NCBI RefSeq assembly: GCF_014192475.1
Contig: NZ_JACHXZ010000001.1
Location: 1 to 64,000, forward strand
Reading direction: 5' to 3'
Length of the DNA: 64,000 nt
Origin: Simiduia aestuariiviva
GTDB lineage: Bacteria; Pseudomonadota; Gammaproteobacteria; Pseudomonadales; Cellvibrionaceae
Shown here: piece by piece, positions 52,888 to 61,691 of the stretch
How the letters are laid out: the number at the start of each line of letters is the position of its first letter
Position numbering within the stretch: the first letter of the stretch is position 1
Made by a program: the position numbers and the translations under genes
The notes under the pieces: generated by a model
Told to the model about the DNA's origin: nothing
Seen by the model: only the letters and a program-made list of their open reading frames with translations
Database searches by the model: none

Positions 52888-55167
52888 ATGACACACTGGA
52901 TTAAAACATTGGCGAGCCAGCGCTGGTTGCGCTGGTTGGTGGGCACTGCAGTCACCTTTGTGGCGGTAGTAGTCATGGCGTTTGTGTACTTTGTTGAAAC
53001 ATCAAAGTCGCTGCAGCCGCAGGAGGAAGTCACCGATAAAACCGTGTACCTCACACAACACTGGTCCGACGCCGAGCGCGACATCTACTACTACACCCCG
53101 CAGGGCACCTCCGTGCCCCAGGGGGCCAATCTTGGCGCCCTGCGCTACAGCTGGTTTATCAATTTGGAAATGCCATTGTCCACTGAGCGCTTTGCCGCGC
53201 CCTCGAACATGCGCCGGTTTAAATTTTTGGTAGACCCCGAAGCGTCAACGGCCAACCCCGATCATCTGCCCGTGGGTTTTACCAAACATTTCAACACTGA
53301 TATTGGCGAAGACGTACTCGACATTACCTGTGCCGCTTGTCACACCGGCGAGCTGCACTACCAAAAGGGCGACACCAACTACGCCGTGCGCGTGGACGGC
53401 GGCCAAGCCATGCACGCCTTTACCGATCTCAATCGCGGCACCTTTGGCCCCACGTTGATAACCGCGTTAATAGAAACCTGGGCCAACCCAGTTAAATTTA
53501 ATCGCTTCGCCGACAAGGTGTTGGCCGACGGCGGCGACCGCGCTGCGCTGAAAACCCAACTGGGGCAATCGCTGAAAGCGTTCGTGGGCATTAAGCAAAA
53601 CAACCCGCTCAAACACCTCTACCCCACGCGCGAGGGCTATGGTCGCACCGATGCGCTGGGCCGCATCGCCAACACCTTGTTTGGCGATCACTTGATAGAG
53701 TCCAACATGCAAGTGGGCGACGCGCCCGTAAGCTATCCCTACTTGTGGAATATTTGGAAATTTAACTGGGTGCAATACAACGGCTCAGTGGCGCAGCCGC
53801 TGGCGCGCAACATCGGCGAAGCGCTGGGTGTGGGCGCGGTGATTCCATTGATTACCCCAGAGGGCGCACCACTGCCCGCGCACCAACGCTTCCGCAGCTC
53901 CGTGCGCATTCCCGATATTGAAAAAATTGAACACACCCTGCAAACGCTGCAAGAGCCTGCGTGGCCCACCGAAATTTTCGGTGCGGTCAATGAAGCACTC
54001 GCCGCCGACGGCAAAGCGCTGTTTGAAAACCACTGCGTGGAATGCCACGGCCCGCATCCAGCCAGCGCTGCGCGCATGCACGCCGAAGCGCCGCTCAAAA
54101 CCAGCACCGATGATCAATGGTTAATTGAAGTGATCGATCTCGATCACATCGGCACGGATCCCAACGCCGCCGAAGGCTTTATTAACAAAACCTACGACCT
54201 AACGCCGGCCGGTATCGACAAAGCAACCATCGGCGCCGTGCTCACGCCACTGTTCGATAAACAGTTGGCGCGCGACATACTGGCCCGCCTCCAAACCCTG
54301 GCGGCCAAACAGCAGGCAGACGGCAATAACGATTCCATTTTCGCAACGCTCGCCGCCAACTATCCCGACCCCGATCAATTGGCGCTCGATGGTTTTAACG
54401 CGGCACCCTTCGACGCTATTCGCACCGCGCTCACCGAAAATAATTTTCTGCCCAGTAAAAAAGTGAACGCCGATTACCAACCCTACCGCCAACTGGGCTG
54501 CAACACCCAGTGTCAAATTAATGCGCTCTGGTGGAACTTGGATTACGGTCAAGCCGCGGTGGCGAAAAAGCTCGACGCGCTCGACCCGACTGCCCTCACG
54601 GAAGGCGTTGGGTTAAACATCGTGGGCCTGCTGATCAAGGCGCGCTACTACGAAGACAACCAGTTGAGCCACGAACAAATTCAATGTTTAGAAGGATTCG
54701 GCACACTCGACTTACCGCAACAAATCGCCGGTTACAAGCCGCGTCCGCTGGCCGGTGTGTGGGCCACGCCGCCGTTCCTGCACAACGGCTCGGTGCCCAA
54801 CATTTATCAAATGCTGATGCCGCCGGCTGAGCGCGACAAGCGCTTTTTTGTGGGCCGTCGCGATTACGACCCAGCGCACTTAGGCTATATCACCACGCCC
54901 GCAGCGGGGCGCGAGCACGATGGCATGTGGTTCGACACCGGCATTACCGGCAACCACAATACCGGCCACGGTTTCAGCGCATCACCAGAACAGTGGGCCG
55001 CTTACAAGGCCGACTACAAAGCCAACCCGCTGCCCAAAGGTATCATTGGCCCCGAGCTGAGCCACGAGCAACGCATGGCGCTCATCGAATACCTGAAAGT
55101 GCACCGCGATAACCCGGAGGGCTATCAATTCACGCCCGGTAGCAGCTGCCTGGCGAGCTACCCATAA
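52888..55167 (+). CDS. Membrane-anchored di-heme cytochrome c (paralogue of the previous gene)
   Basis: 759 aa. An N-terminal anchor (VGTAVTFVAVVVMAFVYF) leads into a periplasmic domain. Heme sites CAACH (about 148-152) and CVECH (about 383-387). Segments WSDAERDIYYYTPQGTSVPQ, PDHLPVGFTKHF, RVDGGQAMHAFTDLN and GVWATPPFLHNGSVPNIYQM line up with the 51202 product (NWDDATRNKAWFTSFGS, PDNLPIGLTV, HIDGGAALLDFQ, GIWSSAPYLHNGSVPTL), so the two are ancient paralogues. An extra C-terminal region explains the greater length. The stop TAA overlaps the ATG of the patatin gene. Confidence 0.85.
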   Translation: MTHWIKTLASQRWLRWLVGTAVTFVAVVVMAFVYFVETSKSLQPQEEVTDKTVYLTQHWSDAERDIYYYTPQGTSVPQGANLGALRYSWFINLEMPLSTERFAAPSNMRRFKFLVDPEASTANPDHLPVGFTKHFNTDIGEDVLDITCAACHTGELHYQKGDTNYAVRVDGGQAMHAFTDLNRGTFGPTLITALIETWANPVKFNRFADKVLADGGDRAALKTQLGQSLKAFVGIKQNNPLKHLYPTREGYGRTDALGRIANTLFGDHLIESNMQVGDAPVSYPYLWNIWKFNWVQYNGSVAQPLARNIGEALGVGAVIPLITPEGAPLPAHQRFRSSVRIPDIEKIEHTLQTLQEPAWPTEIFGAVNEALAADGKALFENHCVECHGPHPASAARMHAEAPLKTSTDDQWLIEVIDLDHIGTDPNAAEGFINKTYDLTPAGIDKATIGAVLTPLFDKQLARDILARLQTLAAKQQADGNNDSIFATLAANYPDPDQLALDGFNAAPFDAIRTALTENNFLPSKKVNADYQPYRQLGCNTQCQINALWWNLDYGQAAVAKKLDALDPTALTEGVGLNIVGLLIKARYYEDNQLSHEQIQCLEGFGTLDLPQQIAGYKPRPLAGVWATPPFLHNGSVPNIYQMLMPPAERDKRFFVGRRDYDPAHLGYITTPAAGREHDGMWFDTGITGNHNTGHGFSASPEQWAAYKADYKANPLPKGIIGPELSHEQRMALIEYLKVHRDNPEGYQFTPGSSCLASYP

Positions 55168-57113
55168 TGGCTAGCACTGAAAACTTTGATCAGGTTAACG
55201 CCGCCGAACAGCACTGGATTGCCAAGCGCCGGAAAAATGCCGGCGTCGCGCTCGACAAACCCGCCCTGGGGCTGGCGTTTTCTGGCGGTGGCATTCGCTC
55301 TGCGTGCTTTCACTTGGGCGTGTTACAAGCGCTGCAAGCCGCCAACAAACTGCGCGAGGTAGATTATTTATCCAGCGTCTCGGGTGGCGGCTACATCGGC
55401 GCTTGCTTTCAATGGTTAAAACACCACGCCACCTCCGCAGACGACGCGCCGTTGTTCAACCAAACGGCCGGCAAGGGCAGCGTGCTCGACTGGTTGCGCG
55501 CGCACGGCAAATTTTTAATCGATGGCAAATCCGTTACCGGTGTTACCTTGCTATCGGCGCTGCTGGCCAGCACGCTGTTTAACTTATTGGTGGTGGTGCC
55601 ATTGTTACTCGGCGCCGTGTGGCTCGCGGGCTTGCCCCACGCCACCTTTAGCTGGCCCAGCCACTGGCATCTACCGGGCGCTGAAATCATCGAGGGTCAC
55701 GCGGGTTATCTACTGGCGCTTTGGTTGTCGGTTTGCAGTTTTGGCCTGTTTTTATTGAGTATCCCCACCATGGCACTGTGGCGTCAGCACAACCGCCACC
55801 ATAGTTTTCGCGCGCGCCGCCGCATGGGCCAGTTGTTAACCTTCAGTTTAGTCACAGGGCTCATTGGACTATTACCCGTCGCCGCACAATTGGGTGACGC
55901 CATTGTCGGTGCGGCAGAGGCCGAGGCACTGGACGTTTGGACCGACCACTTAAATTACGCCGTGCCATTTTTAAGTGGTGTCGCCGCCTTGAGTCGCGTG
56001 AAAGCGCGGCCACAATTTGCGATGTTTGGCCTCACCTTGTTGCTATTTGGCCTGGCCGCTGCCGCCTATCACTGGGTGTTTGACGCCGGCATCATCGACA
56101 CCCTGGGCTATAAAATTTCCCTCGCCGTGTCGATCATCTTATTGGGGCTGGCATCCATCAATCGCACCTCCATGCACAGCTACTACTTAGCGCAGCTGTG
56201 CAACGCCTTTTTTGCGCCCGTCGCTGGCGTACCCGAGCGCCAAAATGACACCTTGCTGGCCACTATTTCCCCCTCCACCGGCGCGCCACTGCCGCTAATC
56301 AACACCACCCTCGGCACGCGCAATTCACCGCAATCGCTGTGGCGCGCGCGCCTAGGGGCCAGTTTCACACTGAGTCCCTTGTACTGCGGCGCGCCGGCCA
56401 CGGGCTTTGCGCCCACCAGCGCCTTTCAGTATGGCCGCTTGACGCTGGGCGAGGCCATGGCCACCTCCGGTGCCGCCGTTGACCCGGATACCGCGCAATC
56501 AGCCAACCGCAGTCTCAGCTTTTTGATGGCACTGCTGAATTTACGGCTCGGCTTTTGGGTGCGAGCACCGCGCGCGCCGCGCAACCATTGGACGCGCATG
56601 CCCTATTGGCTGATCGGCCGTGAAATGTTCGGCTGTGGCTTGGGCGAGCAGTATCAAAATCTACACCTCAGTGACGGTGGCCACTTTGAAAATTTGGGTG
56701 TGTATGAATTGCTCCGGCGCGAGGTACCACTCATTATTTCTGGCGACGCCGGCGCCGACCCGCACACTAGCCTGTCGGACTTAGGGCTGCTTATTCAGCG
56801 CGCAGAAGCTGATTTCAACTGCCAAATCAGCATCGATGTAGAGCCCCTGTTGCGCGCCGAAGATGGCCTCCACGACGCCTGCTTTGCCACCGGTCAGATT
56901 CACTACGCCTCAGGCAAAACTGGCACATTGCTGTTCGTGAAAACGCTGCTTACCCTGCACAGCAGCGCCCAGGTGCGAGCCTTCGCCAATATTGATCGGA
57001 GCTTTCCCAACGACAGCACTGACAATCAGTTTTACAACGAACAGCACTTCGATGCCTATCGTAGACTCGGCTTTGAAAACATGCAGTCGGCGCTGGCAGC
57101 TTTGGCCAAGTAG
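55167..57113 (+). CDS. Patatin-like phospholipase with membrane spans
   Basis: 648 aa. Oxyanion hole GLAFSGGGIRSACFHLGVL, nucleophile in YLSSVSGGGYIG (Ser72; the first Gly of GxSxG is Ser here) and the catalytic Asp in LSDGGHFENLGVYEL (about residue 503). Four or five membrane segments lie between about residues 118 and 330, so the active site is split by a membrane domain. Likely acts on phospholipids or other acyl esters at the inner membrane. Overlaps the preceding cytochrome gene by one base, hence coupled. Confidence 0.88.
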   Translation: MASTENFDQVNAAEQHWIAKRRKNAGVALDKPALGLAFSGGGIRSACFHLGVLQALQAANKLREVDYLSSVSGGGYIGACFQWLKHHATSADDAPLFNQTAGKGSVLDWLRAHGKFLIDGKSVTGVTLLSALLASTLFNLLVVVPLLLGAVWLAGLPHATFSWPSHWHLPGAEIIEGHAGYLLALWLSVCSFGLFLLSIPTMALWRQHNRHHSFRARRRMGQLLTFSLVTGLIGLLPVAAQLGDAIVGAAEAEALDVWTDHLNYAVPFLSGVAALSRVKARPQFAMFGLTLLLFGLAAAAYHWVFDAGIIDTLGYKISLAVSIILLGLASINRTSMHSYYLAQLCNAFFAPVAGVPERQNDTLLATISPSTGAPLPLINTTLGTRNSPQSLWRARLGASFTLSPLYCGAPATGFAPTSAFQYGRLTLGEAMATSGAAVDPDTAQSANRSLSFLMALLNLRLGFWVRAPRAPRNHWTRMPYWLIGREMFGCGLGEQYQNLHLSDGGHFENLGVYELLRREVPLIISGDAGADPHTSLSDLGLLIQRAEADFNCQISIDVEPLLRAEDGLHDACFATGQIHYASGKTGTLLFVKTLLTLHSSAQVRAFANIDRSFPNDSTDNQFYNEQHFDAYRRLGFENMQSALAALAK

Positions 57114-57149
57114 GCATAAGCTTTCAGCCACCCACCAAAGGAGACGCCC

Positions 57150-57470
57150 ATGAAAACCGTTATTTTTGCCATCACCCTGCTCACCGCCACCGGCGCGCTG
57201 GCCAATTCCTACGTCTGCACCCACGGCGGCATGGAGCGCAGCATTACCGTGGTCTATCACGAACCCGGCCAGGCCGTTCCCTGTGAAGTGCAGTACACCA
57301 AACAAGGCGAGAGCCAAACCCTCTGGCGCGCCGACAACGAGGGCGGTTACTGCGAAGCCCAAGCTAGCGCCTTCGCCGAAAAGCAAGCCGGTTGGGGCTG
57401 GGAGTGCCAGCAGGCAAGCGCAGAACCTCAAGCGCCCATTGAGCCCGCTGAAGGGGCCGACGGCCAATAG
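57150..57470 (+). CDS. Small periplasmic hypothetical protein
   Basis: 106 aa. Signal peptide MKTVIFAITLLTATGALA. The mature part has YVCTHGGMERSITVVYHEPG, then VPCEVQYTKQGESQTLWRAD and GYCEAQASAF, with four conserved-looking Cys. I have seen this pattern in proteobacterial proteins of unknown function but know no name. AAAGGAGAC precedes the ATG. It follows the patatin gene by 36 bp and may be in the same transcript, ended by a bidirectional terminator. Confidence 0.82.
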   Translation: MKTVIFAITLLTATGALANSYVCTHGGMERSITVVYHEPGQAVPCEVQYTKQGESQTLWRADNEGGYCEAQASAFAEKQAGWGWECQQASAEPQAPIEPAEGADGQ

Positions 57471-57490
57471 CGCGACCGTGCGATCATAAG

Positions 57491-57528
57491 CCATAAAAAA
57501 TGCCACCCAACGGTGGCATTTTTTATGG
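57491..57528. terminator. Bidirectional terminator
   Basis: CCATAAAAAATGCCACC and its complement around a short loop, between convergent genes. Confidence 0.93.
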
Positions 57529-57542
57529 GAGGCGCTGCCTTA

Positions 57543-58010
57543 CTAAAACACCGGCTCCGTACTTACTTCCGAGCGCACGGAATTGGCAATAAAACACTGT
57601 GCATGGGCTAGGTGGTGCATCTTTTCAATGGCCGCGCGATCCGGCTGGCGCTCACCACTGAACACCACTTCCGGGCGCAACACCACGCTAGACATCCACA
57701 GCCGCCCATCCTCGCCCGCGGTCATGCTTCCCACGGCGTCGTCCACATAGCGATCCACGCAATAGCGTCGCTTGGCGGCAATGGATAAAAAAAACAGCAT
57801 GTGGCAGCTCGACAGCGACGCCACAAACGCCTCCTCGGGATCGACATTCTCCGCCACTGAATGCGGCAACGGCACGATGTTTGGTGAGGCCGACGCCGGC
57901 ACCGTCACGCCCCCATCAAACTGCCATTGGTGGCCGCGACTGTAACTATTATCAACAAACACTTCATGGGCTTGGCGCGCCCAATGAACCTTAGCGAAAT
58001 AATCTGACAT
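57543..58010 (-). CDS. OsmC family peroxiredoxin-like protein
   Basis: 155 aa. OsmC/YhfA-type: PEEAFVASLSSCHMLFFL with the first redox Cys and HLAHAQCFIANSVRSEV with the second. Cysteine-based reduction of organic hydroperoxides is the family's role. AAGGAGG lies before the ATG at 58010. Last core gene before the acetyltransferase and RAYT on the right. Single gene. Confidence 0.92.
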   Translation of the reverse strand: MSDYFAKVHWARQAHEVFVDNSYSRGHQWQFDGGVTVPASASPNIVPLPHSVAENVDPEEAFVASLSSCHMLFFLSIAAKRRYCVDRYVDDAVGSMTAGEDGRLWMSSVVLRPEVVFSGERQPDRAAIEKMHHLAHAQCFIANSVRSEVSTEPVF

Positions 58011-58243
58011 GGCGCCTCCTTACGCGGGCCTGAAATAACACCACCATATTTGGAACGAATGTCCGCTTGATAAACATCCCAGCGGCGAAATATAAAACCC
58101 CTACCCAAAACGCTTACCCGCTCGTGATCGATCAAGCTTTGACAGTGGCATTTTCAAAGATCGATAAAGTAAACAATATTGTCGCGATCAATACCATGCT
58201 CAAAACCATGCGAAGTACCGTGTGTTAACGCATGGGTTTGTCA

Positions 58244-58663
58244 TCAAACATGCTTCTCCATATAGTAGAAGCGCTCATCCTCATTGACAGTTGCAAACCC
58301 CTCTCTTATATAGAGTCTGCTTGCAGGGCTCACTTTAAATACCTTTAAGGCAAGCAAATTAGCGCCACCCTGTGCTGCTAGCTTGCAGACATGAGCGATA
58401 GCTTTGGCGCCAATACCGTTATTCTGTCGCACCGCACATACCTGAAGATCTCGAAGATAACAGCACTTGCTATCGAAGAAAATTCTTATCGCGCCGACAA
58501 TCTGATCGCCATCCACAATATCCCAATTTTCTAAATGCGATATCTGCTCGTATACCTTTACGTCATCCCATTCCGGCGCGTATTTCTCGTAGTACATTTG
58601 CATATTGTGATAGGTAAGTTTCGCAGATGCCTGCAAATTCCTACACGGTAGATAGGTGATCAC
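58244..58663 (-). CDS. GNAT family N-acetyltransferase
   Basis: 139 aa if it begins at the GTG at 58663 (or the TTG one codon before), where GGGAGGG lies just upstream and where similar GNAT proteins begin (VITYLPCRNLQASAKL). The frame is open back to an ATG at 58720, but that codon sits in a REP-like repeat. RDLQVCAVRQNNGIGAKAIA holds the acetyl-CoA loop (RQNNGIGA) and RLYIREGF the C-terminal motif. Substrate unknown. Same direction as the right array and next to the RAYT, so it may be a former cassette; GCGTTAACA follows the gene. Confidence 0.82.
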   Translation of the reverse strand: MITYLPCRNLQASAKLTYHNMQMYYEKYAPEWDDVKVYEQISHLENWDIVDGDQIVGAIRIFFDSKCCYLRDLQVCAVRQNNGIGAKAIAHVCKLAAQGGANLLALKVFKVSPASRLYIREGFATVNEDERFYYMEKHV

Positions 58664-58713
58664 CAAACCCTCCCGGCTCCAATTCTGAGCGATTCCAAAT
58701 CCACTTTCTTGCT

Positions 58714-58731
58714 GGGACATCCATCATAAGC
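58714..58731. repeat. Extra REP-like motif outside the right RAYT unit
   Basis: GGGACATCCATCATAAGC, repeated exactly at 58743-58760, where the second copy forms the end of the RAYT unit. The two are 29 bp apart. The first overlaps the upstream extension of the acetyltransferase frame. Confidence 0.88.
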
Positions 58732-58743
58732 ACTTTTTTACTG

Positions 58744-60032
58744 GGACATCCATCATAAGCGATTATCATTAACCCGCAAGATAGAAACCATACTAATAGA
58801 CCGTGGGCGACACGCCGTTTGTTCGCTATAAATGCACTTCAACAAGCCGGAGATCAAGGATGACAAAACCGCGCAAACAACTGATAGATGCAACCACAAC
58901 ACCCTATTACCATATCGTCTCGCGTTGTGTACGCAGAAGCTTTCTATGCGGCATAGATTCTCAAGGCAATAATTTTGAACACAGGAGGCAATGGATAGAA
59001 GACAAAATTCTCGCCTTGCCGCAGATCTTTGCAATTCATGTATGTGCCTATGCCGTCATGTCCAATCACTACCACCTAGTTCTAGAGATCGATGCCGCGC
59101 AATCTGATGCTTGGACAACGGAAGAAGTGATTCAGCGCTGGCACATGATTTTCAAAGGAAACCTATTTAGTCAACGCCACATCAAAGGAGAATCACTAAC
59201 ACAGGCCGAACGCGATGTATTGAATACCTGTGTAGACGTGTGGCGCAACCGACTTGCGGATATCAGCTGGTTTATGCGCCAGATAAATGAAGCTATAGCG
59301 CGTGAGGCAAATCATGAGGATCAATGCACCGGCCGTTTCTGGGAAGGCCGTTTCAAATCCCAAGCACTGCTAGATGAAAAAGCGTTAGCCGCCTGCATGG
59401 CCTATGTAGACTTAAATCCCATCAGAGCGAAAATGGCAAAGACACCGGAGCAGTCAGATTACACTAGCGCGAAACAGCGCATCACTAAAGCCAAACGCGC
59501 CCACAGCCCCAATCATCACCAGCAACAGCCAAAATCACTCAGACCCTTTGTGGGAAACCCCAGACAGGATATGCCCGCCGGATTACCTTTTCGATTAACC
59601 GATTATCTGGAACTTCTGGATTGGACAGGCAAGCAAATACGCGCAAACAAACGGGGAGCTATCGACGCAGAACTACCTCCAATTTTGGAGCGGCTCAACA
59701 TAGACCAGAAGCATTGGATCTATAGTGCTACACAGTTTGAAAGTCGGTTTAAGGGATTGGTTGGCGGGGTCTATAAGCTGAAGCAAGTATGTCATAAATT
59801 GGGGTATCAGCGAATCCCGGGGCTCAGTAATTGCCGATTGCTTAGCTGAAGCGGACACAATCTCTACTCAATGTTATTCCTACCGATCACGGGGCTTCGT
59901 GACGTCCTGAGATTGCCCTTTTAGCAATTCAAGTTCCTTTGCGCGTTCAAAACAGCTGTTTACTGAAGTGGATGCAAGCTATGCGTCCATTTTTCAATGA
60001 ATTTGAAGAATGATTTTTAAACGTGGCTGTCC
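58744..60032 (+). mobile_element. RAYT unit, right copy (1289 bp)
   Basis: Inverted copy of 8030-9318, from GGACATCCATC to GGCTGTCC. It has the same length, the same terminal motifs and the same hairpin downstream of the transposase gene (TCACG / CGTGA, about 59891-59907). It has cut a non-coding cassette of the right array, whose remainder begins near 60046. Confidence 0.88.
58860..59849 (+). CDS. REP-associated tyrosine transposase, second copy
   Basis: 329 aa from the ATG at 58860 (AAGGA ends on the start). The HUH and Tyr motifs are the same as in the left copy (NHYHLVLEI; AYVDLNPIRA). Seven substitutions from the left copy: Ala/Thr12, Leu/Ile97, Lys/Glu111, Lys/Asn122 and three near the C-terminus. 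The gene is complete and has no internal stop. Neither copy is obviously dead, so the pair could still be active. Confidence 0.92.
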   Translation: MTKPRKQLIDATTTPYYHIVSRCVRRSFLCGIDSQGNNFEHRRQWIEDKILALPQIFAIHVCAYAVMSNHYHLVLEIDAAQSDAWTTEEVIQRWHMIFKGNLFSQRHIKGESLTQAERDVLNTCVDVWRNRLADISWFMRQINEAIAREANHEDQCTGRFWEGRFKSQALLDEKALAACMAYVDLNPIRAKMAKTPEQSDYTSAKQRITKAKRAHSPNHHQQQPKSLRPFVGNPRQDMPAGLPFRLTDYLELLDWTGKQIRANKRGAIDAELPPILERLNIDQKHWIYSATQFESRFKGLVGGVYKLKQVCHKLGYQRIPGLSNCRLLS

Positions 60033-60045
60033 TTTTTATTCAACC

Positions 60046-60181
60046 CTGCGAGCAAACTACTGGCACCAAGAAAGGAACTGCGTTGGTGATACAGCACATT
60101 CCTTGATGCTGGCATGCCGATTAGTTGCACGCGCTAGAATTCAAATCCCTTACTTACCTACCGTAAAAAAGGTAAGGCTCA
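60046..60181 (-). repeat. Non-coding cassette, copy 3 (truncated)
   Basis: The first ~135 bases of the cassette at 701-979, on the opposite strand, including the hairpin CTTACCT / AGGTAAG, perfect here too. It ends at the RAYT unit, so the rest is missing. Confidence 0.78.
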
Positions 60182-60291
60182 ATAACGCCGCGGTAAGCTG
60201 TGGCTATGTAGTTGATTGTGTTGTGGCAGCGTAGCGCCCGCCACATAAACAAGCGACGGAATGGCTGTCAGGCTTGACCGCTTTGTTAGCT
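60182..60291 (-). other. attC site R1
   Basis: On -, GCTAACAAAGCGGTC to GCGGCGTTATTG, between the DUF3592 gene and the truncated non-coding cassette. Confidence 0.85.
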
Positions 60292-60717
60292 CTTGAACGC
60301 AATAGCGAAAAAGACACAAAAAAACACTAAGAACCATAAAATGTTACCCTCATAGCCTCTATGCAGTACGGATTGATTTGGGCGGTTAGGGTTAACATAA
60401 ATATTGACGTCTCTGCCTTTAACAACGCCACGAAGCAGGTCGTTTGAACTGCGATAGTTTGTAGACCATAAATCTCCGTATTTAACCTTATTACCTATAT
60501 ACGAAGCACCCATATATCTATACTGATACTTTATCTTCGGACTAGATTCTTCGGTTCCTTCGTCGGTTCGTGTTTCGATCTTTACTTCGATTACTTTAGC
60601 TGGGTGGCTCTTCCAGCTTTTGGATGATTTTCCCAACAGGATTTGATATACCTCGTATAAGAAAATACTTATCGAAAGTATCCAAAACAGTATTTTTCCG
60701 TGTATTCCTAAGTCCAT
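60286..60717 (-). CDS. DUF3592 membrane protein in a cassette
   Basis: 143 aa from the ATG at 60717. Two membrane spans at the ends (about 9-27 and 122-140) enclose a beta-rich domain: KIKYQYRYMGASYIGNKVKY and then VKGRDVNIYVNPNRPNQSVL. The vYvNPxxPxxSvL motif and two-span layout fit DUF3592. Members are membrane proteins of unknown role. Located at the distal end of the right array. Confidence 0.85.
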   Translation of the reverse strand: MDLGIHGKILFWILSISIFLYEVYQILLGKSSKSWKSHPAKVIEVKIETRTDEGTEESSPKIKYQYRYMGASYIGNKVKYGDLWSTNYRSSNDLLRGVVKGRDVNIYVNPNRPNQSVLHRGYEGNILWFLVFFCVFFAIAFKS

Positions 60718-60731
60718 AATTCTAATGTAGA

Positions 60732-60822
60732 GCTAACGCCCGGTTTAGGCGCGGCTGGAGCGAAGCGTAAGCCGTCGCAGCCGCACGTCTTTTGTGCGGC
60801 GAACCTACAACCGCTTGTTATA
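60732..60822 (-). other. attC site R2
   Basis: ATAACAAGCGGTTGTAG to AAACCGGGCGTTAG on -. Same family as attC site 12. Confidence 0.88.
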
Positions 60823-61092
60823 TTTTCTTAATTCATTGCGAGTATATCTAGTACCGCACCCTTTACAGGTAATTTGCATGCAATAGTAGTAACCCACTAC
60901 AACTGACGTCACCACCACCAAAACACTTAATATAAGCGCGTTACCAAAATCACATATAGAAAAAATTGCAGCCAGAATTCCCGCAACAATCCAAATCAAC
61001 AATTCAAATGTGACATAGGCACCAATGGATCCTGCTACTGAAACTGGTTCATCTCCGATGCCGGATTGACATTTAGGGCATGTTTGACTCAT
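60805..61092 (-). CDS. Zinc-ribbon small membrane protein
   Basis: 95 aa from the ATG at 61092. It starts MSQTCPKCQSGIGD (CxxC), has two membrane spans (about 27-45 and 50-70), and a second CxxC near the C-terminus (CKGCGTRYTRNELRK). The four Cys probably bind one zinc on the cytoplasmic side. No named family. Its TAA stop codon belongs to the attC box. Confidence 0.72.
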   Translation of the reverse strand: MSQTCPKCQSGIGDEPVSVAGSIGAYVTFELLIWIVAGILAAIFSICDFGNALILSVLVVVTSVVVGYYYCMQITCKGCGTRYTRNELRKYNKRL

Positions 61093-61117
61093 CGCGGCAG
61101 CTCATCGCTCAAAAAAT

Positions 61118-61188
61118 ATAACGCCGGTGGCAAGGGCGAGCGAAAGCGAGTCCTGCGGCGATAGCCGCGAATTGGCCACCCTTGTTAG
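61118..61188 (-). other. attC site R3
   Basis: TAACAAGGGTGGCCAATTC to GCCACCGGCGTTAT on -, close to attC site 4 of the left array. Confidence 0.88.
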
Positions 61189-61586
61189 TTTTGATCAACA
61201 TGTATAAGGCCGCTTTGTCTACACATAAAAGGACCATCCTTTGCCGCGATTCCACATGCTAGTGAGCTATAAGATGAATTTGGCAAGAACTCTATGACAC
61301 ATTCAATCGATAGAACCTTTACATGTCCGAAGCCAAATGTGTTACCTCTGTCTTTGATATAAAGAATCGCACCATCTTTAATAGCATCTGGTAGCCCTGG
61401 ATAGTCTCTATATTCAGCATTAGGGCTCTCCAAATGCTGGTAATACTCAACCAATTCATCAAACATCAATCTAAGTGAATCCGCAATCTTATCAGGACTA
61501 CCATTGCATTTGGATGGTTCACTTGCAGTGACCGTACAGTTGAAAGACAGCGTAAGGACCAGAATAAGAATCGAAAATATCTTCAT
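61185..61586 (-). CDS. Secreted cassette-encoded hypothetical protein
   Basis: 133 aa from the ATG at 61586. The N-terminus MKIFSILILVLTLSFNCTVTA is a Sec signal peptide, with SEPSKCNGSPDKIADSLRL after it. Mature protein contains about four Cys, which could form disulfides in the periplasm, and a beta-rich middle (GAILYIKDRGNTFGFGHVKV). Family not recognised. Confidence 0.72.
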   Translation of the reverse strand: MKIFSILILVLTLSFNCTVTASEPSKCNGSPDKIADSLRLMFDELVEYYQHLESPNAEYRDYPGLPDAIKDGAILYIKDRGNTFGFGHVKVLSIECVIEFLPNSSYSSLACGIAAKDGPFMCRQSGLIHVDQN

Positions 61587-61591
61587 AAAAA

Positions 61592-61687
61592 ACTAACGCC
61601 GCAATAAGCTGCCGGAGCAAAATGGCGTTTTTTTGCCCCGCAAAAAAAGTGACAGTTTGCGGAGGTCCGCTTGATTGCTTGGTTATG
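61592..61687 (-). other. attC site R4
   Basis: CATAACCAAGCAATC to GCGGCGTTAGT on -; about 96 bp, with CTTTTTTTGCGGGG and its complement as arms. Confidence 0.82.
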
Positions 61688-61691
61688 TGGT

